DNA of 64,000 bases from Chryseobacterium sp. BLS98 (GCF_001045445.1 NZ_LFNF01000001.1:434001-498000), one strand, 5' to 3'. Shown: positions 22,042 to 32,018, numbered from the stretch's first letter. A program made the numbers and translations. Notes: a model not told the origin generated them from the sequence alone.

Positions 22042-23247
22042 ATGGAAAATATTCAGAAACCAACCATTGATACTACTAAAATTGTTTACCCTATCCTGTT
22101 TATGATCAGTTTTTCTCATTTTTTAAATGATCTGATCCAATCAACTATCCCTTCATTATATCCAATTCTAAAGGGTGAGTTCAGCCTGTCATTTGCCCAG
22201 ATCGGTATCATTACTCTGGTATTTCAGCTTACAGCTTCCATTTTACAGCCGTTTGTCGGGATTTATACTGATAAAAGACCTAACCCGAGATCTTTGGCTA
22301 TAGGAATGGGACTATCGATGGCGGGACTTCTCCTTTTGGCAGCTGCCCATCAATATTATATGATTCTGGTTTCGGTTGCTTTAATTGGCATGGGATCTTC
22401 CGTTTTTCATCCCGAGGCCTCCCGGGTGGCACAGCTGGCATCGGGCGGTCAAAAAGGACTTGCCCAGTCAATCTTTCAGGTAGGAGGAAATTCAGGAAGT
22501 GCTATCGGACCATTGCTGGTTGCATTAGTTGTATTACCGTTGGGACAAGGATACGTAGGACTTTTTGCTATTGCAGCTTTTATAGGCATTATATTATTAT
22601 GGAGAATTGGAAACTGGTATGCCGAAAGATTGGCATTTAAAAAGACGGTTCAGCATCCTGATAACATCATTACCGTTCAGCTGTCCAGAAAAAAAATTAT
22701 ATTTTCTGTCACAGTCCTGCTGGCTCTGGTATTTTCCAAATATATCTACCTGGCATCAATGACTAACTATTTTACTTTTTTTCTTATTGATAAGTTTCAC
22801 ATTTCTGTAAAGGATTCCCAATTATATTTATTTATGTTTCTTGCAGCAGTTGCTGTAGGCACAATCCTTGGTGGGAAACTGGGTGACAAATACGGCAGAA
22901 AGAAAATTATCTGGGTTTCCATTTTGGGAGCTGCCCCTTTTACGCTTTGCCTTCCCTATCTTCCTTTGGTTTGGACTATACTATTTGCTGTTTTAATCGG
23001 TTTAATTATCGCATCTGCATTTTCTGCCATCCTTGTATATGCCACAGATCTTATGCCTAACAAGATTGGACTGGTTGCAGGCTTATTTTTCGGATTTATG
23101 TTTGGAATGGGCGGGATTGGTTCTGCTGTTCTGGGAGCATTAGCAGACGATACCAGCATCGAATATGTATTTAAAATCTGTGCTTTCTTACCTCTTATGG
23201 GCATAATAACTGCGTTTTTACCTAATATTAAAGGAAAGAAAAAATAA
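22042..23247 (+). CDS. fsr: MFS transporter, Fsr (fosmidomycin resistance)-like
   Basis: Major-facilitator exporter of 401 residues with about 12 membrane helices. It carries the Fsr-type segments SFSHFLNDLIQSTIPSLYPI at the first helix, ALIGMGSSVFHPEASRVA (about 117-134) and QVGGNSGSAIGPLLVA. The loop GDKYGRKK between helices 8 and 9 is the usual MFS motif A repeat. Fsr proteins export fosmidomycin and some related or aromatic compounds, but the natural substrate here is not readable. Transcription is probably governed by the adjacent GntR regulator through O2. Confidence 0.88.
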   Translation: MENIQKPTIDTTKIVYPILFMISFSHFLNDLIQSTIPSLYPILKGEFSLSFAQIGIITLVFQLTASILQPFVGIYTDKRPNPRSLAIGMGLSMAGLLLLAAAHQYYMILVSVALIGMGSSVFHPEASRVAQLASGGQKGLAQSIFQVGGNSGSAIGPLLVALVVLPLGQGYVGLFAIAAFIGIILLWRIGNWYAERLAFKKTVQHPDNIITVQLSRKKIIFSVTVLLALVFSKYIYLASMTNYFTFFLIDKFHISVKDSQLYLFMFLAAVAVGTILGGKLGDKYGRKKIIWVSILGAAPFTLCLPYLPLVWTILFAVLIGLIIASAFSAILVYATDLMPNKIGLVAGLFFGFMFGMGGIGSAVLGALADDTSIEYVFKICAFLPLMGIITAFLPNIKGKKK

Positions 23248-23328
23248 TTTAATCTTATAAAACTTAATAGTTGTGGTAATTATATTGAATTAAGAAATAT
23301 TACATAATTCACATTAAATAGAAATAAT

Positions 23329-23360
23329 ATTGCTTGCATATACTTTTATGTTTAAATTTG
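23329..23360 (+). promoter_or_regulatory. Promoter of the first T9SS paralogue
   Basis: ATTG (23329-23332), a 20-bp spacer and TAAATTTG (23353-23360). The expected start near 23364 excludes the upstream TTG at 23334 and supports the ATG at 23391. Confidence 0.7.
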
Positions 23361-23390
23361 GATAAAACATTAACCAAACTTTATTACAAT

Positions 23391-24155
23391 ATGAAATCTA
23401 TTTTACTTTCAAAAGGCCTCCTTTTTCAGGCTGCTTTATTTATGTCTTTTTTATTTCAATCAAATAACACACAGGCACAAAGCAGAATCTATGCGAACGA
23501 TCAGCTTTCCAATGTATATGGCGTATGCCTGGGATGTTCCGTACAGAACCCTCTGAATGCTGTGGGAGATGATGAAAATAACTATTCCACCATGGTTATG
23601 GGTACTGTTTTATTGGGAGGCGTTGAGCAGACCCTGAGATTCCCGGAGGTGAGAATCAACACTAAGCTGGTAATCGGTATCGGCACTAATAATATTCCTC
23701 TTACCGTCCAGCTTTTAAGCGGAGTATATATAGAAACAATGAGCGGAACAACATCGAACAATGACAGCCAGATGATCAACGGAAATCTGCTGAAGCTTGC
23801 AGATAATCCATCCAAAGCAACGATCGAACTTATTCCTGCCAGCTCCTATAACGCAGTTAAAATAAGATTGAGCGGCGGCGTACTCAGCCTCGGCGGCGGA
23901 TTCAGGATTTATTATGCTTACCAGGATCCACTGTTCAGCATACTGGCCCACAGCCAAAACGGTCAGGTTACTCTTGGAGGCAATGTTCCGGTAGAAGGTT
24001 CAGAAGTAACACTGTTCAATGCATACGGAAAAGAAGTCTTTCGTTCTACATTAAAATCAAACACTTTTGAACCCAGACAGCCTGAAGGTGTTTATATCAT
24101 GAATGTACAAACTAAAGAAGGAAAAACATATTCCAGAAAGATTTCAATCAAATAA
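23391..24155 (+). CDS. T9SS-exported protein, tandem paralogue 1
   Basis: A protein of 254 residues with a signal peptide (cleavage near TQAQ, residue 28). The mature domain begins YANDQLSNVYGVCLGCSVQNP, with a CLGC pair and NAVG shortly after. The C terminus (GSEVTLFNAYGKEVFRSTL ... GVYIMNVQTKEGKTYSRKI) is a type A sorting domain for type IX secretion. It is related over its whole length to the next gene. The CxxC may form a disulfide on the surface. The domain type is unknown; the beta-sandwich impression comes from the alternating strands only. Confidence 0.82.
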   Translation: MKSILLSKGLLFQAALFMSFLFQSNNTQAQSRIYANDQLSNVYGVCLGCSVQNPLNAVGDDENNYSTMVMGTVLLGGVEQTLRFPEVRINTKLVIGIGTNNIPLTVQLLSGVYIETMSGTTSNNDSQMINGNLLKLADNPSKATIELIPASSYNAVKIRLSGGVLSLGGGFRIYYAYQDPLFSILAHSQNGQVTLGGNVPVEGSEVTLFNAYGKEVFRSTLKSNTFEPRQPEGVYIMNVQTKEGKTYSRKISIK

Positions 24156-24177
24156 TTAAATAAGCAATACAATAAAT

Positions 24178-24206
24178 ACGGTAGATTTTTAAGTCTGCCG
24201 TTTTTT
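24178..24206 (+). terminator. Terminator after paralogue 1
   Basis: ACGGTAGA (24178-24185) pairs with TCTGCCGT (24194-24201), including one G-T pair, followed by six T. Confidence 0.8.
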
Positions 24207-24373
24207 CTACTTATTTTCAGAGAAATACAAAAAAACAACAATTAAATGAAAATGAATTCACAATCACAAATATCAACAAATCATTAACAATTCACATAAA
24301 TATGAAATAAAATAAACAACATAATCATTTTATTTATAAATTTATAAAAACTAAAATCCAAAATCTTATACCT

Positions 24374-25162
24374 ATGAAAACTTATTTATTACCTGCGCAA
24401 AGCGCAATGAAAGCAGCAGTTCTGGCATCATTCCTACTTTTAACAAGCACGATGACTTTTGCACAGATTGTAAAGACCTATGCAAGCAGCCAAACCAATC
24501 AGGTATTTGGAGTATGCTTAGGCTGCGGAGTATTGAATCCTCAAAATGCAGTAGGAAGCAACGAAAATGACTACTCAACTCTTCAGGTTTCAGTAGGTCT
24601 TTTGGCGAGAACGGAACAGACATTGATCTTTCCAACGACCAATATTGCTAACAACACCAACAAACTTGTGATTGGAATTGGTTCAAATGGCACTCCACTA
24701 TCTGCTCAGCTATTGGGAGGAGTATCAATTGAAACATTTAACGGCAATGTTTCCAACAACGATTACCAAAGTCTTGACAATGGATTGATCAGCCTTGGAG
24801 CCGGAGACCCAAGCAAAGGTGAGATTGAACTCACCATGAACATTCCTTTTGACCGTGTCAAAATCAATGTGAATTCAGGATTATTGAATATAGGTGGTGA
24901 GCTTAGAGTATATTATGCTTATCAGTACAAAGATCCGTTCATCAGTTTCATGGCTCACAATGAGAACGGACAGTTTACTCTTGACAAAAATATTACTGCA
25001 GCAGGTTCAGAGGTTACTTTAACCAATACTTCAGGAAAAGAGGTATTTCGTTCCAGGTTGACATCAAACACATTTGATACAAAACTGCCACAAGGAATAT
25101 ACATCATGAACCTTACTACAAAAGAAGGAAAAACATACTCTAAAAAGGTGATCATCAAATAA
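24374..25162 (+). CDS. T9SS-exported protein, tandem paralogue 2
   Basis: A protein of 262 residues with a signal peptide (cleavage after MTFAQ, near residue 31). The domain VFGVCLGCGVLNPQNAVGSNENDYSTL is near-identical in pattern to paralogue 1. The C-terminal type A sorting tail reads AAGSEVTLTNTSGKEVFRSRL ... GIYIMNLTTKEGKTYSKKVIIK. The two paralogues are separated by a terminator and 170 bp of AT-rich sequence, so they are expressed separately. The function is unknown. Confidence 0.82.
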   Translation: MKTYLLPAQSAMKAAVLASFLLLTSTMTFAQIVKTYASSQTNQVFGVCLGCGVLNPQNAVGSNENDYSTLQVSVGLLARTEQTLIFPTTNIANNTNKLVIGIGSNGTPLSAQLLGGVSIETFNGNVSNNDYQSLDNGLISLGAGDPSKGEIELTMNIPFDRVKINVNSGLLNIGGELRVYYAYQYKDPFISFMAHNENGQFTLDKNITAAGSEVTLTNTSGKEVFRSRLTSNTFDTKLPQGIYIMNLTTKEGKTYSKKVIIK

Positions 25163-25185
25163 TAAAAAGAAACATAACAGATCGG

Positions 25186-25218
25186 ACCCGGCAAGCTTAA
25201 AAGCTTGCCGGGTTTTTA
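25186..25218 (+). terminator. Terminator after paralogue 2
   Basis: Perfect 13-bp stem: ACCCGGCAAGCTT (25186-25198) pairs with AAGCTTGCCGGGT (25201-25213) across a 2-nt centre, then a T run. Confidence 0.92.
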
Positions 25219-25265
25219 TATCCAAATTTATTATGATACCTGATCCATAATAGTTTTCACCGTCA

Positions 25266-25297
25266 AATAAAAACCCCGACCAGTTTTGGTCAGGGTT
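25266..25297 (-). terminator. Terminator of the B12 operon
   Basis: On the minus strand AACCCTGACCA (25297-25287) pairs with TGGTCGGGGTT (25282-25272), then TTTTATTTG. It lies about 33 bp after the last stop of the operon. Confidence 0.85.
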
Positions 25298-25329
25298 AGG
25301 CTAACAAGATTAGCTATCTGAAAATAGCA

Positions 25330-27606
25330 TTAGTTTTTGATTATTTTTTGCTGGTATACTGCTTTATCTGTTACAGCTTTTATAATATAAATACCTTTTG
25401 GAAGCGCACTAACATTGATCTGCCCATTGTTCAATTGTGCATTGACTATTCTTCCCGAATCATCATACATAGAAACATTCTGGATTTTCTCATGAGTTTT
25501 AAGAGTCAGAATATCCGTAACCGGATTCGGATAAATGCTGAACTCAATTTTCTTCGCTTCTGCTGTAGCCAAAGTAGAAGCTGTACTATTGACCGTAAGT
25601 ACTTTTTCAACTGTTTTTCCGTTTGAATTGAAACTGATCTTAATATCAGCCGTTCCGGAAGCTAGCGGAGTCAAAACAAGTTCATCATTGGCATTGATCA
25701 CTGCAGAAACAGCCGACGGGTTGGAATTTGATTTAATGGATTTTACAATGGCAGATGAAAGATTATCTTCGTCAGAAACTACCGCTTTCAGATCAATCAC
25801 AGAAGCATTACTTACGTTAACCTGTGACGGGAATGTACTGCTTACAGCCGGAAGACTATTATCCGGGAATACAGCCATAGCCGGAAACCAGTAATAATCA
25901 TTAAGGGTCTTCGTATTGGTAAGCGTTCCGTTAACATCAAAAGTGTGAATCCAGTTCTTTTGATAATGGGCACCAAAACCGCTTTCAGTCGTATTCAGGA
26001 TCAGTTCATCAGTAGTTGGGTTCACGCGGAGACCTGCCCCGTAAGGAATCTGTTTATAAGTACCTGTCTGTCCCGGAATGGTTGCAAAGCTTTCGTTAAA
26101 TGCTTTTGTAGTCACATCAAATTTTACAATCTGTGTTCCTGAAACAAAACTGTTAACCGAATTGATCCAGTATAAAACATTCTGTTTGCTGCTTGCTGAA
26201 AAACTTCCTGCATTCCATGCTCCCCATGAACCTAGATATTTGGTCGTAGGAATATTGTAAGAAGTGGTTACAAAAGTCGTAGGATGAATATTTACCACTT
26301 TCTGATCCTGAATAGCCCAGATGCTTCCATCTTTAGCCTGTACAACAGAATGGAATGCTCCGGGAATTGTGCTGATCAAAGTATCCGTAGCAGGATCGAT
26401 TACTAAAATTCCTGCAGACTGCTTCACAGCAAATACATATTTAGAAGAACGGATCATATTTCCGATCTGGCCGGCATACTGACCTCCACCGCCTGTTCCG
26501 GTAATCAAACTTCCAACCTGTAAATTGGCAATATCAAATACATAAACACCATTGGAAGCACCGATGTAGCCTTTATTTTCGTTAACTCCTACAAAGGATC
26601 TTCCGTCGCCACCGCCAATATTATTAAATCCTGCAATTTTCTGCATGGTATGTGCGTTGGCTACAACCAGCCTTCCTCCGGGTGTATATTGAGTGTCTCC
26701 GCCATCCGCAGCCTGTTTTGAGATAAAATAAAACTTATCACCATAGATCGTCCCGTACTGGGTAGTAGCACCAAAGGCATGGTTGTTATTCGCATTGCTG
26801 TAGACACGGTAATTAACCTGACCGTTATTGTCAATAAAATTGACAGAACCGTTGGTATGCCCGAACCATTCTTCATTCACCATAAAATAGCCGTTGGTAA
26901 AATTGGCAGCAGAAACATAAGCCGAAACCGGTGTCAGTGTAGAAGAAACAGGAAAAGAATTCATTCCCGGATTAAAATTCCAGACATCCCATGAACCGTT
27001 CTGAAGCACACGGGAAGTAGCTCCTACTCCTGAATATCCGAAATCAGCATCTGCAGGATCTTTTACCCAATAAGACCAGTAGCTGTTGTACCATCCGGAA
27101 CCCCAATGATCTCCTGCATCTGCCGCAGTAAAATCATCAAAATCATAAGCCGAGGTATTTAAAACACCGCTTACAGGATAAAGAGGATAAGTTGTATTAC
27201 CATTTTTGTAAAGGGCATTGGTATTCTGTCCGTTCAGATCAAAACCGAATCCTCCGATTGCCGTTCCGAACTGTGTTCCCGGATAAAGTAAAGTAAAAAA
27301 CCTGTGGTCTGCCTGGGCAATCGCTCTGAGCATATCTTCACCGGTTGCATTTCCGTTCCATCGGAATCCCCATACCAGGGCATCCGGATTTTTGCTGTCG
27401 TTCCACTGCACCACAAAAGCCGCTTCATTTGTTCCGCTTCCCACCCAATACTGAATATCGGAAAAATTGATATTGGTGGCTACTGTTGTATTCAGCTGGT
27501 TGCTGCTACCCTGAATATCATTTCTGGGTACTCCCTGTACTGTCACCTGTGCATTCGTAAAGAACGCAAAAAGGAACAGCATGGTCAAAAGGTAAAACTT
27601 TTTCAT
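25330..27606 (-). CDS. T9SS-exported surface protein with DUF5074-like propeller (B12 operon)
   Basis: A protein of 758 residues. The signal peptide is cleaved at TNAQ (about residue 20). An N-terminal module (about 20-290) has many aromatic residues (VVQWNDSKNPDALVWGFRWNG, HWGSGWYNSYWSYWVKDP). A central beta-propeller-like region of DUF5074 type (about 290-590) follows, then an Ig-like segment and a type A sorting domain (IEFSIYPNPVTDILTLKT ... GIYIIKAVTDKAVYQQKIIKN). It is the last gene of the cobalamin-riboswitch operon, 28 bp after the preceding lipoprotein gene. By position it probably captures corrinoids, or a cobalamin-binding partner, at the cell surface. That is inference; no binding motif is known to me. 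Confidence 0.8.
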   Translation of the reverse strand: MKKFYLLTMLFLFAFFTNAQVTVQGVPRNDIQGSSNQLNTTVATNINFSDIQYWVGSGTNEAAFVVQWNDSKNPDALVWGFRWNGNATGEDMLRAIAQADHRFFTLLYPGTQFGTAIGGFGFDLNGQNTNALYKNGNTTYPLYPVSGVLNTSAYDFDDFTAADAGDHWGSGWYNSYWSYWVKDPADADFGYSGVGATSRVLQNGSWDVWNFNPGMNSFPVSSTLTPVSAYVSAANFTNGYFMVNEEWFGHTNGSVNFIDNNGQVNYRVYSNANNNHAFGATTQYGTIYGDKFYFISKQAADGGDTQYTPGGRLVVANAHTMQKIAGFNNIGGGDGRSFVGVNENKGYIGASNGVYVFDIANLQVGSLITGTGGGGQYAGQIGNMIRSSKYVFAVKQSAGILVIDPATDTLISTIPGAFHSVVQAKDGSIWAIQDQKVVNIHPTTFVTTSYNIPTTKYLGSWGAWNAGSFSASSKQNVLYWINSVNSFVSGTQIVKFDVTTKAFNESFATIPGQTGTYKQIPYGAGLRVNPTTDELILNTTESGFGAHYQKNWIHTFDVNGTLTNTKTLNDYYWFPAMAVFPDNSLPAVSSTFPSQVNVSNASVIDLKAVVSDEDNLSSAIVKSIKSNSNPSAVSAVINANDELVLTPLASGTADIKISFNSNGKTVEKVLTVNSTASTLATAEAKKIEFSIYPNPVTDILTLKTHEKIQNVSMYDDSGRIVNAQLNNGQINVSALPKGIYIIKAVTDKAVYQQKIIKN

Positions 27607-27634
27607 TTTTTAGAATTATATATTAAAACTTATT

Positions 27635-28843
27635 TTATTTAAGATGCAGATCGTAAGCTCCTGCCACTTCGGTAGAAACTTCTCCAAGCCATCCCGCTTC
27701 CTGATTGATTCCCGTGTATACCTTGATAAAATCGATGCCGGGAAGCTTCACATATTTCCCGCTTTTATCTACCGCCCAGGAAATGTCGATGTTGGAAGCC
27801 TCATCATTGTTCGGCGCATTGTCTGCATAACCGTAATCGTAAGATGCTCCTACCCAATAAGCCCCCGTTCCGCTCTGGTCATAAAAATTATCCTTCAGTC
27901 TGGTTCCCGTAAGGCTGTAAGAAGCACCGGAAAGCCACAAAGGGTAATAGCTTTGGGCATGGAAGGTATTTTTAGTTTTAAATCCTGAATTCCCAAAATT
28001 ATCCTGCCATTTGATGTACTCCACATCAGTCTGCCAAAACTCATTTCCAGGAACAGGGGGCTTGTTTTCATTGGGTTTGAAGTAAGTTATCATGTAGTTT
28101 TTTGTTGTAGAATTTTTAAAGTATTCACTGCCTGCAATTTCATACCATTCATCTTCATCGGGCTTTCCGTTTTTATTTTTGTCGTAGCCCACCATGATAA
28201 TTCCGGGCTCACATGATCCTGACCGTGTGGCATTGGCCCCGTTTCCCCAAAAAGCATTACCAAGGATTTTAAAATCTCTTCCTTCAAGATTGGGAATGGT
28301 ATGATCGAAGCCAAATGAAACATAGCCTCCGAAACCTCCCAGTGTAATCATCGTAGAATTTTCGCCTACTAAGGACTCTTTGACCCTTTTGATCATATCA
28401 GCCTCTGTGTTGCCATTTACATATTCAGGGATCTCATTCATGAACTGACCTGTAGCCGGACGGAAATCGAAAACATTTGAGATGTATTTGCTGTAAGGGG
28501 TTATCTCTTTATTAACAATGATAGATGATTGATAAGTTTTTACAGCTCCCTTCACCTCCACTTTTAAGGTCAGGGGATATGTTTTTGCATGAGAACTTAC
28601 AAAATCCAGCTGAAGATGATCAGAAATAACAGAATCATTGATGCTCCAGGTCAGCTTTCCTTCAATTTTAGGGTCTACATTCAAAAGCTTGAGTCTGTCA
28701 ACCGTGTAGGATTCTTTAAGAACTTCCGCAGGGAAACTCACTTCTTCTGCCACTTCTTCAGTATCGCTTTTACATGCTGCGGTTCCTAGCAGAATTGAAG
28801 AGAGAAATATAGTTTTTAAAATAAGTTTGGTTTTTCTTTCCAT
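27635..28843 (-). CDS. Surface lipoprotein of the B12 uptake operon
   Basis: A protein of 402 residues with a lipobox (LGTAAC, Cys near 24) followed by an acidic stretch (KSDTEEVAEEV) like a surface-export signal of Bacteroidota lipoproteins. An Ig/PKD-like strand pattern covers about 45-110. A conserved domain follows with GGFGGYVSFGFDHTIPN, GNAFWGNGANATRSGSCEPGI and the Ca-binding-like DKNKNGKPDEDEWYE. Members of this family are repeatedly found in Bacteroidota B12 riboswitch loci. I do not know a demonstrated ligand, but corrinoid binding is the natural hypothesis. It lies 14 bp after the BtuG-like gene. Confidence 0.78.
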   Translation of the reverse strand: MERKTKLILKTIFLSSILLGTAACKSDTEEVAEEVSFPAEVLKESYTVDRLKLLNVDPKIEGKLTWSINDSVISDHLQLDFVSSHAKTYPLTLKVEVKGAVKTYQSSIIVNKEITPYSKYISNVFDFRPATGQFMNEIPEYVNGNTEADMIKRVKESLVGENSTMITLGGFGGYVSFGFDHTIPNLEGRDFKILGNAFWGNGANATRSGSCEPGIIMVGYDKNKNGKPDEDEWYEIAGSEYFKNSTTKNYMITYFKPNENKPPVPGNEFWQTDVEYIKWQDNFGNSGFKTKNTFHAQSYYPLWLSGASYSLTGTRLKDNFYDQSGTGAYWVGASYDYGYADNAPNNDEASNIDISWAVDKSGKYVKLPGIDFIKVYTGINQEAGWLGEVSTEVAGAYDLHLK

Positions 28844-28857
28844 TTTTTCTGATCTGA

Positions 28858-29991
28858 TTATTTATATAAGAAAGCAAAATGGGCAGGGATATTTCCGCCT
28901 TCTGTCTTCCATTTGAATTTCCCGGTTTTATCGAAACAATAAACATATCCCGTCGTCACGTAGTTTTTAGCATCTGTTAAATAGATATCTTCTGTGTAAG
29001 GGTTTACTGCAATTCCGTAAGGGGCTTTAATCTCATCAGCATATTGCTGGTCTATGATTTTATTCGCAATGACCTGCTCTGTCTTAACATCGATGATTCC
29101 GAAGGTTTTGACATAAGTGTGGGTATTGTAATTAAATTCATTCCCGTAATAATACAGCTTATCCTTTACGATCGTCATTCCGCTCACTGCAACATGGAAG
29201 TCTTTTTTCACTGTTCCTGTAGCGGCATCCACCAGAAACAGACTTGATGGAATATTGTAATAATCCCCTCTGGAGCTCACATACAGATCTCCATAATTAT
29301 CTTTCTTTATACGGTGAAGATTAATAGCTACATCAATTTTTTTTGTTTCCGTGAATGTATTAAGGTTGATGACAGAAACGGTTTTATCATAATTGGGGAA
29401 TCTGTATCCCCCGGAATTGGCTACAAAAAGCTGATCTCCCATCACTTCTATTTCCTCCGGCTGATAACCTACTACCACCTGTCTTTCAATATTCAGGGAT
29501 GTCGTATCAATTTCCACTACTTTTCCGGGTGGAGAGTTCGGATTGAGTTCAACAGGTCCGGCATAGCTGCTCGCATAGACTTTATTGCCTTTAAAAGCCA
29601 GATAACGACAGTTCTGCAGTTGAATGGTTTTGATTCTCTTGGCTGTTTTCGCTTCCAGCACTTCAATTTTATTGGAAACATTGACAACCACGTACATTTT
29701 GCTTCCGTAGATCATGATATGATTTCCTACATCTCCAAGCTCTTTTACCACATTCGGATTGATTTCTCCGTAAATATTCTTACGGTAGGTTCCTGTAGCA
29801 TAATCGAAATAATCGAGCGTACATTTGTTGCTGCCCATATTTCCTTCATTCAGAAGATAAAATCCTTTAACAGGAGTATCCTCACCGGTACTTACATCTT
29901 TTGTTTCCGAGGGAACTACATAATCATCTGTCCGGCAGGAGAACAGGAGCAAAAGAGTAAATGCCAGCAGGCAAAAGTTTAGTTTTTTCAT
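28858..29991 (-). CDS. btuG: BtuG-like surface beta-propeller lipoprotein
   Basis: A protein of 377 residues with lipobox LLLLFSC (Cys near 19). The mature protein is a YncE/DUF5074-type seven-bladed beta-propeller: repeated blades such as GSKMYVVVNVSNKIEVLEAKT, GNKVYASSYAGPVELN and GDQLFVANSGG. It opens with GFYLLNEGNMGSNKCTLDYFD. In Bacteroides BtuG is an extremely tight B12-binding surface lipoprotein that sits on BtuB as a lid. The same architecture, the 4-bp overlap with the receptor gene and the upstream cobalamin riboswitch make the assignment strong. Confidence 0.85.
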   Translation of the reverse strand: MKKLNFCLLAFTLLLLFSCRTDDYVVPSETKDVSTGEDTPVKGFYLLNEGNMGSNKCTLDYFDYATGTYRKNIYGEINPNVVKELGDVGNHIMIYGSKMYVVVNVSNKIEVLEAKTAKRIKTIQLQNCRYLAFKGNKVYASSYAGPVELNPNSPPGKVVEIDTTSLNIERQVVVGYQPEEIEVMGDQLFVANSGGYRFPNYDKTVSVINLNTFTETKKIDVAINLHRIKKDNYGDLYVSSRGDYYNIPSSLFLVDAATGTVKKDFHVAVSGMTIVKDKLYYYGNEFNYNTHTYVKTFGIIDVKTEQVIANKIIDQQYADEIKAPYGIAVNPYTEDIYLTDAKNYVTTGYVYCFDKTGKFKWKTEGGNIPAHFAFLYK

Positions 29992-32018
29992 AATATAAAG
30001 CTTACGATAAGTTTAAAATTCCTTCCGGGCATCGGATAGTTCCTCACCACGTCATAATATTGATCAAATACGTTATTCACCTCAAAACTGGCTTTGAACT
30101 GATGGGAATGCCAGTTGAATTTTTTCTGAACGGATAAATCATGGGTGTACCAGGGCTGCAGATAATTGGCCCGGATATTATTCAGCTGTGCGTCATAACG
30201 TTCTCCGGTATACATAAAACTGTAATTGAAACTCCAGTCCTTATAATCTGCCATCATGGTAAAGGTTGCAGCATGCCACGGCACATATGAGATCTGGTCA
30301 CCGTAATAATCGTCACTTTTATCCGTATAATCTCCGGAACGCTGATAGGTATAACTCACCAAAGGTTTCAGTTTCACTTTATGAATATCAAATTCAGCCT
30401 GAAGATTCACATCTGCCCCAATGATCTTTACTTCGCCTAAATTGGTCATCATCCATCTGAACAGATTGGTGGTGGGAACAGCAATAATCTTATTCTCTAC
30501 TTTATTATAATAACCATCCACTTTCAGATAGATTCCTTTAAAAACTTTATGGTCATACAATTTCTGGTAAGTAAAACCTGCATCGTACTGGTTGGTGTAT
30601 TCGGGTTTCAGCATTATATTACCGATCATCGTGTAATAAAGATCATTGAAAGTAGGCATCCTGAACACTCTTTTATAGAAAGCCCGTACTGTAAAATCTT
30701 TAGATTCAAAGGGCTGATAACTCAGGAAAGCAGAAGGGGTCCACTCGGTTTTATCGGGAGATTTTGCATTCATTTTTACTTCTTCATGCACAAAAGTTCC
30801 CAGAACGCTTCCTAAAAATTTCAACCGGTTCCACTGATAGGTGGTAGCAAAAGAAACCAATGAGGTATAACGGGTGGGAAAAGAAAAATCCCTCAGACTG
30901 GCATTCAGATTATTATACTGAAAATCAAAGCTCGCACTTACATCCCAGTTTTTACGAATAGAATAAATGTTTGAATTGGAAAAATACAGTTCTCTCTGAA
31001 TATAAGAATTATCTATCGGCAGAACGGTTGTAGCCACATTCACCGTGTCTAAAAACCGGGTGTAGTCGTAGGCAAATTTAGCCTTGAGCTGAGTTTCGAA
31101 TTTTGTAAACAGCTTTTTACGGAAACTGGCCTGGACAAAATAGTTTTCATCCAGCATCTGCTGACCTTTAGGCTTAAAATTATTATTAACAATGGCCGTA
31201 GGAACTCCACGATCGGAAATATATCCGTATCCCCGTGCGCTCCAGCTACCTTCATTAATAGTTCCGTTTAAAGCGGTTTCAAAACGTTTCGCACTGATGT
31301 AAGAATCGTATCTTCTGGCAATGGTATCATTGGCAACAGATCCGTCAGAATTTTTCTTTTCGTATTTAAATTTATACAATCCGTCACTCTGCACAAATTC
31401 CGAGCTGAAACTTGCCGAAACTCTGTCTGAAAGCTTCTGCTCCAGACGGAATGAAGGATTAAATAAACTGATGGAACCTAATTTTAATTTTAGCGTTAAG
31501 TTGGTTTTATGATCTCCTTTAAAAACAGGTATTTTAGGTTGAAGATAGATGGATCCTGAAGATCCGAAATCTTTTGCAGGCTGAAAAATTTCACTTTTCT
31601 GACCGTTATACAGGGAAACCGATTCCATATCGTCCAGTGAAAACTTTCCAAGATCCACAATTCCGTTCTGAACATTTCCCAGCTGGATCCCATCATAGAA
31701 AACCCCTACATGCTGGCTCCCCATACTCCGGATATTGACCGTTTTCAGACCTCCCATTCCCCCGTAGTCTTTGATCTGAACTCCTGAAAAATACCGCAAG
31801 GCATCAGCCACCGACTGACTGTTCAGTCTTTCAAGCTGTTCTCCGGAAAGGATCTGGGCAGGGAGAATTTCTTTAAAATCTTTTTTGTAAATCTGAATCG
31901 GGAGAATCGTTTTTCCCCGGATACTGTCGCCGGATTGTGAGAACAGAAGTTGAAATGCTGCCACCAATAATGTGATAACACCTTTCTGAAACTGTGAAAC
32001 ACTAAGTTTTCTGACCAT
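29988..32018 (-). CDS. btuB: TonB-dependent vitamin B12 receptor, BtuB-like
   Basis: Outer-membrane transporter for cobalamin. The reading frame is open to 32084, but ATG at 32018 starts a proper signal peptide (VITLLVAAFQLLFSQ, cleavage near residue 29) and leaves room for the riboswitch. The product is then 676 residues. The plug domain has the pattern EQLERLNSQSVADALRYFSG, DYGGMGGLKTVNIRSMGSQH and VFYDGIQLGN. The rest is a 22-strand-type barrel ending in FNDLYY-type segments and a terminal aromatic (FKLIVSFIL). It is the first gene after the riboswitch, overlapping the btuG-like gene by ATGA. Confidence 0.9.
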   Translation of the reverse strand: MVRKLSVSQFQKGVITLLVAAFQLLFSQSGDSIRGKTILPIQIYKKDFKEILPAQILSGEQLERLNSQSVADALRYFSGVQIKDYGGMGGLKTVNIRSMGSQHVGVFYDGIQLGNVQNGIVDLGKFSLDDMESVSLYNGQKSEIFQPAKDFGSSGSIYLQPKIPVFKGDHKTNLTLKLKLGSISLFNPSFRLEQKLSDRVSASFSSEFVQSDGLYKFKYEKKNSDGSVANDTIARRYDSYISAKRFETALNGTINEGSWSARGYGYISDRGVPTAIVNNNFKPKGQQMLDENYFVQASFRKKLFTKFETQLKAKFAYDYTRFLDTVNVATTVLPIDNSYIQRELYFSNSNIYSIRKNWDVSASFDFQYNNLNASLRDFSFPTRYTSLVSFATTYQWNRLKFLGSVLGTFVHEEVKMNAKSPDKTEWTPSAFLSYQPFESKDFTVRAFYKRVFRMPTFNDLYYTMIGNIMLKPEYTNQYDAGFTYQKLYDHKVFKGIYLKVDGYYNKVENKIIAVPTTNLFRWMMTNLGEVKIIGADVNLQAEFDIHKVKLKPLVSYTYQRSGDYTDKSDDYYGDQISYVPWHAATFTMMADYKDWSFNYSFMYTGERYDAQLNNIRANYLQPWYTHDLSVQKKFNWHSHQFKASFEVNNVFDQYYDVVRNYPMPGRNFKLIVSFIL

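Noticed and set aside
29314..29982. 222-codon frame on the plus strand opposite the btuG-like gene
   Set aside because: It lies entirely within a well-supported lipoprotein gene on the other strand, has no promoter, and its translation looks like random Ile/Phe/His-rich sequence.
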